From Macrocybe gigantea (lineage: Eukaryota > Basidiomycota > Agaricomycetes > Agaricales > Callistosporiaceae), in the NCBI GenBank assembly GCA_011319805.1, contig SJRY01000250.1:310001-374000 (forward strand): a stretch of DNA of 64,000 nt, written 5' to 3'. Positions 43,142 to 54,559 of this stretch are shown piece by piece. Positions within the stretch are counted from its first letter, which is position 1; the number at the start of each line of letters is the position of its first letter. The notes beneath the pieces were generated by a model that had not been told where the DNA came from, ran no database searches, and saw only the letters and a program-made list of their open reading frames with translations. A program made the position numbers and the translations under genes.

Positions 43142-44329
43142 ATGACCGCCTCCCCTCCTTCCCACTCTGGATTTACCAATCCGTCCGATTACTCTTTCCC
43201 CCATCACCGCCTTGCTCGTACCCTCAAGGATGATTCCAAGGAACCCATCGTCCTCGTTGCTTGCGGCTCCTTTAGCCCCGTCACCTATCTGCATCTCCGC
43301 ATGTTCGAGATGGCTAAGGATTACGTCCGGCAAAACACCAATTTTGAGATCGTCGGCGGCTATCTCTCCCCTGTCAGCGACATGTACAAGAAGCCGGGTC
43401 TTCTAAGTGCTCGCCATCGGTAGGTAGTCCTCCCTATCCGGTGACATTCTCCCATACTCTGTTCCCTTCCCAAAATCATCTCAAAGCACATCTCTGTCGC
43501 CCCTGTCTCTTTCTCCATTCCAGGTCCGGCTCCTCGGAGTGACGGCTCCGGTTAGATTGCGTTGCATTGATTATCTATCAAGTCTTGTCCATGGACATCC
43601 GCTCAACCCGTCTTATCCTTTTAGGGTAAACATGTGCAATCTGGCCGCGGAGGACTCATCGTCTTGGCTAATGGTCGATCCCTGGGAGGCTTTCCAATCC
43701 TATCAGCGTACTGCCGTCGTCCTCGACCACTTCGACTACGAGATCAATCAAGTTCTTGGAGGTGTTCAGACGAAATCCGGCGAACGTCGTAATGTTCGTC
43801 CTATGTTGTTAGCGGGATCCGACCTCATCAGTACCATGGGCGAACCTGGCGTCTGGAGCCACGATGACGTGCGTTCAGCCCCTGTTCAATTTCTACCTTA
43901 TGACCCACACCTGCATCACCAAAGCTTGACCATATCCTCGGCCGGTACGGCACTTTTATTGTCGAACGTGCCGGGTCTGGTATGGATGAGGCTACAGACA
44001 GCCTTTCTCGCTGGCGGCACAATATATACCTCATATCTCAACTTATCCAAAACGACGTATCGAGCACTAAGGTATAATTCACCCTGTTCCTCCCTTCCCT
44101 TCTCATACCTTCCTAATAGGTGCGACTCTTCCTGAGAAGAGGGTTGTCCGTTCGATATCTTCTGCCGACAGTCGTCGTAGACTACATAGAACAAAATGGA
44201 CTTTATCAGGACGATGGCCCTAACGCAGGCCCAAGTGGCTCCTGCTCGGACAAGGGGAAAACGGACGGAGAAGCCATTTCGTGTGGACACAAGAAGGATG
44301 GCGGTTCTAAAACGCAATCTGCACCATGA
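43142..44329 (+). CDS. NMA1: Nicotinamide/nicotinate mononucleotide adenylyltransferase (NMNAT)
   Basis: It joins ATP and NMN or NaMN to form NAD or deamido-NAD, the last common step of NAD synthesis. The nucleotidyltransferase signature is VACGSFSPVTYLHLRMFEMA (GSFxPxTxxHLRxFE); it is followed by GGYLSPVSDMYKKPGLL, RVNMCNLAAEDSSSWLMVDP, WEAFQSYQRTAVVLDHF, LLAGSDLISTMGEPGVW, and the C-terminal ATP-binding motif DVSSTKVRLFLRRGLSVRYL (SxTxxR) and VVVDYIEQNGLY. A long intron of about 200 nt runs from about 43422 to 43625; others are short. The start is MTASPPSHSGFTNPSDYSF. The C-terminus is a Lys/Ser/Asp-rich tail ending SKTQSAP. Confidence 0.94.
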
Positions 44330-44938
44330 CGCTATGTAAGGTTCTTTTCTCGTCCGCTCCTTCTGCATACTAAATGTTGCGCCATCAGTCTTGGATATCT
44401 TTGGCCATTTTTTTATTCCATGTAATTATGACGCTCAAGGACATATCTTACGGAAATACGCATCGCATAGAATTAGATGATCATCTCGCTGATTGGGTTG
44501 AGATTCGGAGCACGGTAGCCCCCATTTCCTGATGCTCTGGCTTACCATGTGTCAATGCCAGGATATCTGGGTCAAGTGTCTGTCTGAGCTTCTGGCATCT
44601 AAGGTGATTCATTCTATCGATATCGCGTATCGCTGCTTCACAAAGTCAGTTTAGCTAAACGAACCGCATCATGACGAAAAAAAGTTTGATGAATTGTTCT
44701 TGAGATCCAATCGTCCTCGAAAGGTGCATTACTTCCCAGACCAGGTCATGTCAAACCAGTCGCGGTCCTCGGTGTTCAACGCTCAACGAGCAACGAACGG
44801 TGCATCAGTAGTCAGACCCAGCACAATGTTCGCCGGTACGACCGACTCCGATCATCACCTCAGTCACGTCAATTGCCCTGGGACCTTTTGCCGTTCGTCC
44901 TGTTCCACAGAGAGTATGTTTACGCAAGTAACTGAGAA

Positions 44939-44956
44939 ATTCCGAAAATTCGGAAT
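44939..44956. promoter_or_regulatory. Inverted repeat with CCG-N6-CGG core upstream of MFS transporter 1
   Basis: ATTCCGAA-AA-TTCGGAAT: 8-bp arms around two A. The core CCGAAAATTCGG has the everted half-site arrangement bound by Zn2Cys6 dimers. It lies about 325 nt upstream of the transporter start. Function is inferred only from the pattern. Confidence 0.4.
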
Positions 44957-45217
44957 ATTTTGCCGAATTTGCTACTTCAACTTCTTCGCATTGATCCACC
45001 AAGTTGTTCTCCAGATTCGCAATCAGAGTACTACGAGTCGCTCTTATGATTCGCTCGCTTCAAATTCTCTGATTTCTTAATCGATATGGCACTTGCGTTC
45101 TTGTCAAATGCGACGTGGTTCTAGCGCACCACTTTTCGAGCATAGTGATGGCGCAGCTCTGCAACTCAAGAACGCCCTCGCGATGCTCCCGGCCATGCAT
45201 TTCCCGGGGCGTACTGG

Positions 45218-45225
45218 TATAAAAG
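45218..45225 (+). promoter_or_regulatory. TATA box of MFS transporter 1
   Basis: TATAAAAG lies 62 nt upstream of the ATG at 45280, in a short leader (ACATATCTTCCTCAAGCCC). Confidence 0.65.
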
Positions 45226-45279
45226 CGAGCGTCCTTTCAATACATATCTTCCTCAAGCCCAATTAACCCAGCCTTTGCC

Positions 45280-47433
45280 ATGGCCATGGTGACGTCCCAC
45301 AGCAACGACTCTGGTACAATGCTGAACAAAGATGCATTGGATCGTGACAACTCTGCCACTGCCTTGCCTGCCGATACCGATGTCAACCAACGTCGGCTTT
45401 TGTATGATCAGTTTAACCCCAACATGCGGCGGCGGCGTCGCTGACGATCTGAACGTCTATAGACGCAAACTCGACTGGCACATTCTTCCCCTCCTGGGAA
45501 TACTATATGCGTTCGCTCTGATCGACAGAACGAACCTTGGAGTGGCGCGTATCGCAGGAATGGATCGCGATCTGGCGGGTCTACGCCCTCCTGCCGTACC
45601 CTCCCGCTTCTGATGCGCGTTTTATTTCCTGCAGAAGTTGTCCATTGGAGACAGATACAGCTTCATATCGGCGATATATTTTGTTCCGTACATGATATTG
45701 TGAGTCTAATCATACATTCCATCATGTCTCCAGGAGTCACTTTTTTTTTTGTTCAGTCAACTACCTAGCAACCTATATTTGCGAGCATTCGGTGTTCGTA
45801 ATTGGCTAGCTTTTTGCGTCTTCGCATGGGGTCTAGTCCAACTAGCGATGGGCTTTGTTTCGTCTTGGGGACTTCTGGCATTTTGCAGAGTGTTGCTTGG
45901 TGCCTTTGAGGTGCGATGAATGCATCTATAGACCACTTTTATGGTTGACAGAGTTTGCAATCGAGGCGGGCTTTTTTCCGGCGCTTGTGTTTGTGATCAC
46001 GACATGGTAACCTGTAGTTACTCTTGATCTGACTTGACCACTATGCTGACACCCTTGCAGGTACAAACGCCACGAAGTACAGAAGCGGTGCGCGATTTAT
46101 GTTCGTAGTGTCACAACAATGTTCAATCCTGTTTAGACTTGGGATTTTTTACTTGGTGTCGCTGGTTGCTGGAGGTTTCAGTGCTATCCTTGCGTATGTT
46201 TTCAGTCGCCTTGATGGTGCACAGGGTATCGCCGGCTGGGCATGGATATTCGTGTGTATCTTTCAATTCCAGGAATTTCGCCGTAATGTTCAATCATTTT
46301 ACAGATAATTGAAGGAGCAATGACCATGGCCTTCGGCCTCCTTGCATGGTTTTGCATGCCCGAATTTCCAGATCAAAACGGCTTCCTCACACCGGCCCAG
46401 ACGTCCTTTGTCCTTGAGAGGATCGAGCGCGACCGTGGAGATTCCATGCCAGATAACTTTGGGGCAAGGAAGATCCTAAAACATACGTGCGACTGGAAGG
46501 TCTGGGCTTTTGGTGTGTGCATTGCCATTTTTCATGCCTGAGGCTCTTTATATCTGAAATCTTCAGCGGTGATGTATATGTGCGCTACCATGCCTGCATA
46601 CGCTCTAGGGTGAGTAGGACGTTTTTCATCAGCATTAACAACGGCCAAGTTCAGCCTCAAGATTCTTCATTACTATCATTCTCCGAAGCATGGGTTGGAG
46701 TATCGCAGATTCCTTGCTTCTTGTGAGTTGTCGGATCGCATGGTCTAATAATTAAATCTTGCTCATCGATACCGAAGAGTGCACCCCCTTATATTTTCGC
46801 GGTTCGTCGGCGTCTTGTACCAGAATGTCTGGAAATCTAACTGTTACTAACCCCAGGCCATCAGTGTCTGGTTTTTCTCTTGGCTTTCAGATATATACTG
46901 TCATCGGAGCCTATTTATTGCCATTCAATCTCTGATAACTATTATCGGGCTCGTCCTTGTGGGTTTCGTCCCACAACCATCTTGGAGATATTTTGGTGCG
47001 TAGAAGATTTGCATGCATGCCAGGAAATACTGATTGACGGCGCCAGGCATTTTTCTGAGTACTGCTGGATCTGCAGGATGCATACCAGCCATTCTTGCTT
47101 ATGTGAGTAGCTTTTTTTTTCCTTCCATGGCCATGATTGACTTCATCAATGATGCAACAGTCCTCAAACAACATCCTCACACACTCGAAACGCGCAGTGA
47201 CGACAGCTATGGTGACTTCGTTTGGCGGCATCGGAGGCATTTTCTCGACATTGGTTTTCCGCCAGACAGATTTTCCCAGGTATCTGCCTGGCATCTATGC
47301 CACCATTGGTTGCCAGGTTCTCCTGTTGCTCACCCTGGGGTATACAACGCTATATTTCTGGTCGAGCAACAGGCGGAGTCTGGAAACCATGGATCCCGTC
47401 GAGGGTAGGGCTGGTTTTTTGTACACGCTGTAG
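45280..47433 (+). CDS. MFS anion:cation symporter (Dal5/allantoate permease family), tandem copy 1
   Basis: Twelve-helix plasma-membrane transporter of the fungal ACS group (allantoate, nicotinate, pantothenate and related organic anions). After a hydrophilic N-terminus (MAMVTSHSNDSGTMLNKDAL) an intron (45402-45462) joins to RKLDWHILPLLGILYAFALI. Then DRTNLGVARIAGMDRDL, YSFISAIYFVPYMIFQLPSN, LRAFGVRNWLAFCVFAWGLV, LAFCRVLLGAFEAGFFPAL, the GRR-like loop TWYKRHEVQKRLGIFYLVSL, MPEFPDQNGFLTPAQTSFVL, RAVTTAMVTSFGGIGGIFST and the end VEGRAGFLYTL. Twelve or so introns. It shares clear similarity along its length with the next gene. The substrate is unknown. Confidence 0.87.
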
Positions 47434-48142
47434 GGTCTCGTCGCAAATTTTGAAGGAGTTTTGTATGGTTGCCGCCCACTCCGCTGACCTTAGGGGGACG
47501 AGCTACTGCTATCCTGCCTGTCCATTAGTTCAGAGTGTCAGCTGCTTCAGATTCCGACTGATTACTCAGGTCAACAGGCGGCTGTTGCCAGTTGATCACA
47601 ATATTCAACTTGTCAATCCTTTTTTCTTGATCACGGGTAGCCCTGACCTTGGCCACACACGATTTTCAGGTTCCTTAGACGTTGTGGTATCACTCCATTG
47701 ACTCCTTACCCCACTCACGTATTCTTGAGGTTGATTCGTGAGGCGGCTAAAAACGTCGCAGCTCTTCCCGCGTATGTTGTCTCTCAATTATGTGCGCCCA
47801 TTACTTTTTGATGGCAAGCACGTCAGTTGTTACCCTACTTACCACTCCTAGAAAAGGTTAGGAACGAACGGGGCGGATATATTGCTTCGTCCGAATTTTG
47901 ATCTCTTGACCATTTACGATAGGTAACTCGACCCCGGCTGTCATGATCAGTCCAATGGGTCCTGATCCCTTCCAGGGCGAGCCTCTTTGGGCCCGCATCC
48001 CCGGCTCTGCTCTATTGGGTGATTATTGAGCATCCTTACGATAAATATCTGCTGTTACAAAATCTTGTTCTCTTCCACAACGACGCTGCTCGCCTGCCAA
48101 CATTTTCCCTTCGTCATCCTGGCGGCTTTCAACGAGCGTTAC
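47434..48142. promoter_or_regulatory. Intergenic region between the tandem MFS genes
   Basis: About 710 nt. It holds an inverted CCAAT box (CTATTGGG, about 48012-48019) and an AT-rich GATAAATAT (about 48040) upstream of the ATG at 48143. No gene seen. Confidence 0.45.
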
Positions 48143-50387
48143 ATGGATCCAGAGCCGAAGAATTCCTCGACGAAAGACTCACTCGACTCGGTCAAAGTGG
48201 AAGCATACGCCGACTATGACCGAGCTGCTCTGGAGAAGAGGACGATGTCTGAGCTTTCCCTCTGTGGCACCTATTCTGACACTGATGACTGTCGGATCAT
48301 GGCAGGAGATTCGTGGACTGGCGCATCCTTCCATTGCTGGCTTTGCTGTACTCATTCGCCCTCATTGATAGAATCAACCTTGGCGCAGCATTCACGGCAG
48401 GAATGGATAAGGACTTGGTTTGTGGAACAATAAACGTTCTCGACGCGTGGTTTTGATGATGAGTAACAAATAGAAACTTCGTGTGAAGGGACGCTATAGT
48501 ATCGCGACTTGTCTCTATTTTGTGCCCTACATCCTGCTGTGAGTGACGCGTCAAAAGGTTTTGGACAGAAGCTGACGAATATCCTCATAGACAACTGCCT
48601 GGCAATCTTGTTCTCAGAAAGCTCGGGGTTCGCAATTGGTTGACATTCTCTGTCGTCGGATGGGGCGCGGTCCAGTTAGGAATGGGCTTTGTGACGACCT
48701 GGGGCTATTTGACGTTGTGCCGCATATTCCTTGGTGCTTTCGAGGTCGGATTCAGTTTTCATCTGATTAGGGTTGAGTTTACAACCATGTTTAGGCATCC
48801 TTTTTCCCGGCTATGATATACATCATTTCTACCTGGTAAGTGCATGCCTAAGTGTGTCGATGCATAGCGCTTGTTGATACCTTTCTTCAGGTACAGACGT
48901 CATGAGGTTCAAAAGCGGTTGGTGCCTTCTTGTCTTCGCGCGGGAGACTGACCTTAATGCTTCTTGAACCCACAGAATAGCTATCTTCTATCTTCTGTCT
49001 ATCACCGCTGGAGGGTTCAGTCCAATTCTGGCATACCTTTTCAGTTTGCTTAACGGGAGGCGAGGAATCCATGGCTGGCAGTGGATATTTGTGAGTAATA
49101 TTCATTTCGAGAGGCGTAATCAAGTCCTTACCTCCGCTCTCAGATAATCGAAGGAGCCGTTACACTTTTCCTCGGTATCTTATCATGGCTGTTTATCCCC
49201 GATTTTCCCGACAAGAATAGGTTTTTAAACAAGGAACAAACAGCGTTAGTCTTGAAGCGAATCGAGGAGGACCGCGGAGATTCCCTTCCCGACAAAGTAA
49301 CGTGGCACAAAGTTGTGAAGCACCTTGGAGATTGGACCATCTGGTCTTACGGTAGGTTCTGAGGGCTTCAGTCACACGTCGGACGGTCCTTGATTTGTGC
49401 AATAGGTTTTATGTTTATGTGCTCAACGTTGCCCGCATGTATGAAATTCTCTTTAGCGGTTCCAGTAAAAATAACTGCTGAGCTGGCTATTGCAGACGCC
49501 CAGGCATTCTTCATTTCGATTATCCTCAAAGGAATGGGGTGGTCAAGCGCAAATGCTTTATTACTTGTAAGTATAATATATAACATTATTCAAGCGTATC
49601 TGAGCGAAGCACAACAGAGCGCGCCTCCATATGGGCCTGCGGTGAGCATCCATGTCGCTGCCTAGGAGACATTGAACTGACCGAAGATTCGAAGATAATA
49701 ACAACAATGTTCTTTTCTTGGCTATCGGATAAGCTGAGGCATCGCAGCGGCTTTATCGCCATCCAAGGCATTATTTGTATCATTGGCCTTGTCCTCACTG
49801 CCTTTGCGAAGCAAAGCGGGGTCAGATACTTTGGTAATTTGATTTAGGCTCGAGGCCCCTTAACATCGTCTCTAAGATATAGTTCCTCAGGGATATTCCT
49901 GACGAATGCTGGGAATTCTGGAACGATACCAGGAATATTGGCTTATGTGGGTGTTCGTCAACGTCACGCAAACAGATGCCTTGAGCTCTTTCCAGGCTTC
50001 AAATAATGTTGTGTCACAGAGCAAAAGGTTGGATCTCTCTGTATGCAACATTACTGGCCTATACTTAAATGCACGGTCGCAGGTCTGTCCAGACAGCAGT
50101 CACGGTCTCCTTTGGCGGCGTCGGTGGCATCATAGCCAGTACCGTTTTCCGCACCCAGGACTCTCCGCGGTATCTCCCAGGTCCTTACATTCGCCTTTCG
50201 TTTCCATTGAACTCTCGCCTCATATCGATTGTACCTAGGATTGGGAACGACAATCGGATGCCAACTCCTCATGCTGGTAGTGCTGGGGATCACAAACATT
50301 CATTTCTGGCGTTTGAACAGACTCGCCGATGAAGGAAAGATTGACGAGCCATTGGAAGGCCAACAGGACTTTCGCTATACCCTATGA
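48143..50387 (+). CDS. MFS anion:cation symporter (Dal5/allantoate permease family), tandem copy 2
   Basis: Paralogue of the gene at 45280-47433 with the same splice layout. It starts MDPEPKNSSTKDSLDSVKVE; an intron joins RAALEKRTM to RFVDWRILPLLALLYSFALI, then DRINLGAAFTAGMDKDLKLR, YSIATCLYFVPYILLQLPGN, VLRKLGVRNWLTFSVVGWGA, RIFLGAFEASFFPAMIYIIS, TWYRRHEVQKRIAIFYLLSI, IPDFPDKNRFLNKEQTALVL, FMFMCSTLPAYAQAFFISI, RSVQTAVTVSFGGVGGIIAS and the end EGQQDFRYTL. The start was chosen over an upstream in-frame ATG at 48026 because it gives a typical hydrophilic N-terminus. The pair arose by tandem duplication. The substrate is unknown. Confidence 0.87.
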
Positions 50388-52040
50388 AGGATCTAATTGG
50401 AGTTAAAGGAACCATTAATATGGATAGTCGCTCAAAAGGGGCTTGCACGGGGATCAACTAAACATCTGTATCACGGCTTCATTCTGGAGTCAGTTGCCGC
50501 ACATATCGGGAACACTGAAAGGCATTCTTTCAAATCTTGGATCACCTATATGGACTCGGTATGTTACCATAGTAGTATATATATATGTATGTATCAATGT
50601 AGATATAATCCTATGCTTCTTGGGGCTTGATACTGCTTCCATCACTCGTCCTAACCATCAAAGCATTCCATAACTTGCATGCATGAGTTCCGCAGGGCGG
50701 TCTTCTAATTTGGGCTGAAAGGACTGATGAACATTAGCAGCTTTCAGTCAATGCGGGAGTTTCCGATGACTGCTAGGCACCTTGCATATTGCAATTGCTA
50801 CAATGCTGTGTAGGGCGTTCCTTTTCATGGCTTTTGATTTGGATCGTTGAAACAGGGTTAAGTGGTGGTGTGCACTGGCCTCTGATTGTGGCAACGATAT
50901 CTAATGAATCGAATCTAGACCCTTAGACTACATGCGTTCCCCAGAACGATTGACTTGGTACGTTATGAAAAATTGACGTTGGACATGAAGTGTGGCACAC
51001 TGCACTGGGGATGACTGCGTCTTGGTATGGCCGATTAAACCCCGATCGTCGAAAAATAGAGATGGCTCTGGTCATTTCGAGAAACGCCGCAGGTCATCGT
51101 TCCCGTCTGAAGCGGCGAGGATTTGGTAAGACTGAGTTCGCCGGGCCGAAGAAAACGTTTGAACAATGATGAGGCGCTATTTTAGACGACCCATTGATCG
51201 TGACATTGCACAGGCGGTGCCAAGGAATGGGCGAGGTTGGCATGGGATATGAAAGGCTGCCTAAACGCAGTTTGGGTGGCTAACGACTCGTTTTGTCGAC
51301 CTTGGGGGGTTCACTACTGGGACCGGACTGAAGCCGTTCCGTGCGCATTTCGAGTCAACCAGACGTTTCGACGGCGGCAGGAATGCTTGAATCGCACTTC
51401 TGGACAACACTTACATATTGTTAACTGCGTGATAAAGCCAAAAGCGTAACATGGTCGGAAGAACGGACCACTGAGCGAGCGATATCATGCGGCGAACGTC
51501 TATTTCTTTGCACAAGCATGCGCTGAGGACACAAGAAAAGGCGTAATGATAGCGACGAGACCTCGTGATGCGGGGCTTAGCGTGGGGTAGAAGGGAAAGG
51601 TAGGTCAAGCTGGGTCTGTGCTCCGAGGATTGCCCCGCTAGAATGGTGGCGCACAGCAGGTTGCTCGACACATAAATAACGAAAATAACGAACAGAAAGG
51701 AAGACGCGGCGAATAGGAGAATGGACCAGTCGAAGAGAAGGTGGTGACTAGACACACCTCCGAGGCGTGTAGACTGTGCGCCCGAAAAAGGCTACAGACA
51801 ACGCAGAACATCGGGTGCTCGGACTGTTGTCGGGGTATCAGGAGGAGCGTGGACCATCTGCAGCGTGAAGAGAGGTCAGAGAGTACAATCAGAATGGCGA
51901 GTTTGAGCATGAAACGAACCACACAGCGGGGATAAGAATCATATAAATCCGGCGATTTTGACTAGACGTGAAAAAAAAAAAAGTTGGGATCATTTTCTCC
52001 TTCCCACCGACCACTCCTCCTCCTCCTCCCTCTCACTACT
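50388..52040. other. 1.65-kb intergenic region upstream of the bZIP gene
   Basis: The longest gap of the window. It holds a short TATATATATGTATGTAT tract at about 50576-50594 and an A12 run near 51971. Open frames on both strands show no recognisable motif and no splice pattern. I see no tRNA or repeat family. Confidence 0.45.
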
Positions 52041-53780
52041 ATGGCTAGACATTCTACATCCCTCTCCATCTCCAGCGTCATCGCACCCGACGCGCCTCTC
52101 CTCTCTCCCGTCTCTCTTTCCTCCGACTCCTCCGCCTGGGACCTCCCGCAGCCGCTCGAGTCCTTTTCCCAATACAACTATTACATGCCCCCTTCTCCGC
52201 CCACATCCGTGAGCTCTAACACCGGTTCTCCTATCCCTGCCGCCCGTGCGCTTAGGATACACACCACGTCCGATTCCGTCCCCGAGCAGGAGCAGCTCTG
52301 TTTGCCCACCCATCAGGTCTTCGACTTCCCAGAGGCAAAGCAGCCAGCTCCTGTCTCTCCTTCCGTCAAGAAAGAACGCCCAGTCATTGCGACCAACGTC
52401 GTCACGCAGCCTGCTGCCACGAAGCGTGCCGCCAGCCCCACGCTCACAGTCACAAAGAAACCCCGCGCTGTGGGCGAGCGCATTAACAGCAAGGATTTCG
52501 TCCCCCCTGACGTCTCCGGCCTCAGCAAACGCGAGGCTCGTTTGGTCAAGAACCGCGCCGCAGCGTTTCTCAGCCGGCAGCGTAAGCGTGAAGAGTTTGA
52601 GTCCATGGAAATGTACGGCTTTATTTATTTTTGCCGTCATTTCAATGTCGACTGAATGCTTTGCTCAAATACAGTCGAGTCGCGGAACTGGAACAGGAGA
52701 ACGCAAGACTCCTTGCTCTGACTCAGGGCAACAAGGTCCCCGAGGGCGACCTCGTTTCGGAGGTCGAACAACTGCGAGCCGAGTTAGCCGCGGCCAAAGA
52801 AAGAGAACGCGAACTCAGCGCCGAACTTGCAGCAAAGTCTCTTTCCAGCACACCTCCATCTGTCAAAGTAGAGGCGTCTGACATTGCATCGCCCCTGATA
52901 GCCAGCTCGCGACAGTCTCTTCCCTCACTCCACAAATCAGGCGCAAGCTTGGGTCTTATGGTAAGTTTTTTCTGACTTTACCTGACTTGGCTTTTACTGA
53001 GCGGCAACTAAGCAGGTTCTCCTTTGTGCCCTTCCCACTCTCCTGTCAATGCCATTGCAGTCGTCTATGCCCACCAGTTTCTCCGTCCCCTCATCTGTTC
53101 CCATCACAACATCGCCGTTTGATATCAACTCATTCCTGCCGACGGATTACGATTGGCACCGCCCAAGCTCTATGATGGATCTGGACTCCGACAGTGGCTT
53201 ATCCTCAACACTATCCACTCTTTCTACGAGTGGAAAGCTCGAGTTTCCGGATACGGATCCTCAGGCAGCAATCAGTCTTGGCAATCTAGATATTTCTTTC
53301 GATGCGTTACCTTCGGAGAATGGCAAAATCCGAGTGCGGATACATCCTTCCTCATCGGCATCTTCGAGGTCAACGTCTCCTGCTGCTACTTTTGGGGAGT
53401 CCAAATCGGAAACCATTATATCTTCTTCCTCTCTGGCTATGTGGGCTGGTTCTACGTCTGAACCATCGGTCGAAGGGACATTCTCATCGCAGCTGTTTGG
53501 GGGCTCGCCTTCTCAGTCATATACGCCATCATCCCCAGTTGGCGATCCGTTCCTTGGAATTGGCTCCATTTCGGACTACCCATCCTCCCCGACCATTAGC
53601 TTGTTCAAGTCGAAAGACGACATGCCGTCAATCGACCACGGCCAATCGGAATACAACTACGGTTCAGAGTATAGCTTCAGCGACAGCGTCACTGGCAGCA
53701 CCCGCCGTGTGAGGATAGCGCTGAAAAGTATGCCTTCTGTCGGTGGCGAGGGAGGTGAATGGGAAGTTCAATTATGTTGA
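52041..53780 (+). CDS. bZIP transcription factor with a possible membrane segment
   Basis: About 540 residues in three exons (introns 52613-52674 and 52961-53015). After a Ser/Pro-rich N-terminus lies a basic region with GLSKREARLVKNRAAAFLSR and QRKREEF, which carries the NxxA/S-x2-xR bZIP signature, followed by the leucine zipper VAELEQENARLLALTQ and a second coiled coil (VSEVEQLRAELAAAKERERE). Residues about 284-302 (LGLMVLLCALPTLLSMPL) form a hydrophobic stretch long enough to cross a membrane, giving a layout like ATF6, CREB3 or plant bZIP28. The C-terminal half is Ser/Pro-rich. A second 3' splice site 45 nt downstream (CAG at 53058-53060) would remove the hydrophobic residues in frame. 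A role in ER stress is inference only. Confidence 0.83.
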
Positions 53781-54559
53781 TTTTCCTGCTATAATTCTTA
53801 TCGTTTGATACCCGCCTATAATCAGTATTTATCCTGGCCCTTCAAGTCCTCTTGCTGTGCCTTTCGCTGTCGGTTTTTTGTATTGTTATTACAATATGCC
53901 CTTCCCCACATGCCTCGTCCGCTCCAGGGCAGGTGTGGATGACTTTTTTGCGTGATTCGAAAAAGTAGTTTATCTCCATGCTTTATGACTCTGGATTTCT
54001 GTATTACGACCACGAGGCTCTAACCTATTATATATCAGCGTTCTACACTGGGATATAGTTAGGCATGGGATGATTTGTGTGTTCTCGAGATAAAGCTTGA
54101 TGTGACGTATGACTTTGGTCAAAGTACCCGCATGGGCGTTCTACGGCCCGCATCCTATTGGCGCATCTGTTACGCATGCGTGCGCTTGAGAATGCAGCCA
54201 TTGTGACTTCGTCAGCGCTCTCTCTCCGCCAACATGATCTGGATGCTCGGTGGACGAGATACTAAAAAAATTCCAGCTGCAATACTGCGGAGAGGTATTT
54301 GTTCTTCTATGCCTCATCGCTGAGGAGCTCAATGTCAACATCTCAACGCACCCATTGAACACCGGACTTTAACTGTTCCATCATCTTCTTCAAGTTCGGA
54401 CCTCGATAAAGGGGCATCACATGGCTCAGCATCGAGAAGCATGCGATACTCGCAATGCAGAGCCGTAGACAAACGTGTCAGGTAACCACCCAGTGCAGCT
54501 TATTATATGCATGGCGATCGATTGTCTATGTCCGCTTCTTGTCCCCCGGCCTCCACGCA
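53781..54559. other. Intergenic region between bZIP and GlcNAc-6-P deacetylase genes
   Basis: About 780 nt with the 3' end of the bZIP transcript and the promoter of the next gene. Nothing else recognised. Confidence 0.45.

Larger units (their letters stand above)
44330..45279. promoter_or_regulatory. Intergenic region upstream of MFS transporter 1
   Basis: About 950 nt. It contains a perfect 12-bp palindrome GTTTAGCTAAAC at 44649-44660, an 18-bp inverted repeat at 44939-44956, and a TATA box at 45218. An open frame at 44694-45080 shows no recognisable protein. Confidence 0.5.

Noticed and set aside
44694..45080. 128-codon plus-strand frame between NMNAT and MFS1
   Set aside because: No domain, no splice partners and unlike neighbouring coding sequence; treated as intergenic.
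45400..45465. Frameshift near the start of MFS transporter 1
   Set aside because: A 61-nt intron (GTATGA, branch CTGAC, TATAG) joins the two frames exactly, as in its tandem paralogue, so no frameshift is needed.
52041..53780. Calling the bZIP gene HAC1 with an Ire1-type unconventional intron
   Set aside because: Both introns have ordinary GT..AG ends, and I could not identify paired Ire1 loop motifs by eye; identity left as bZIP factor.
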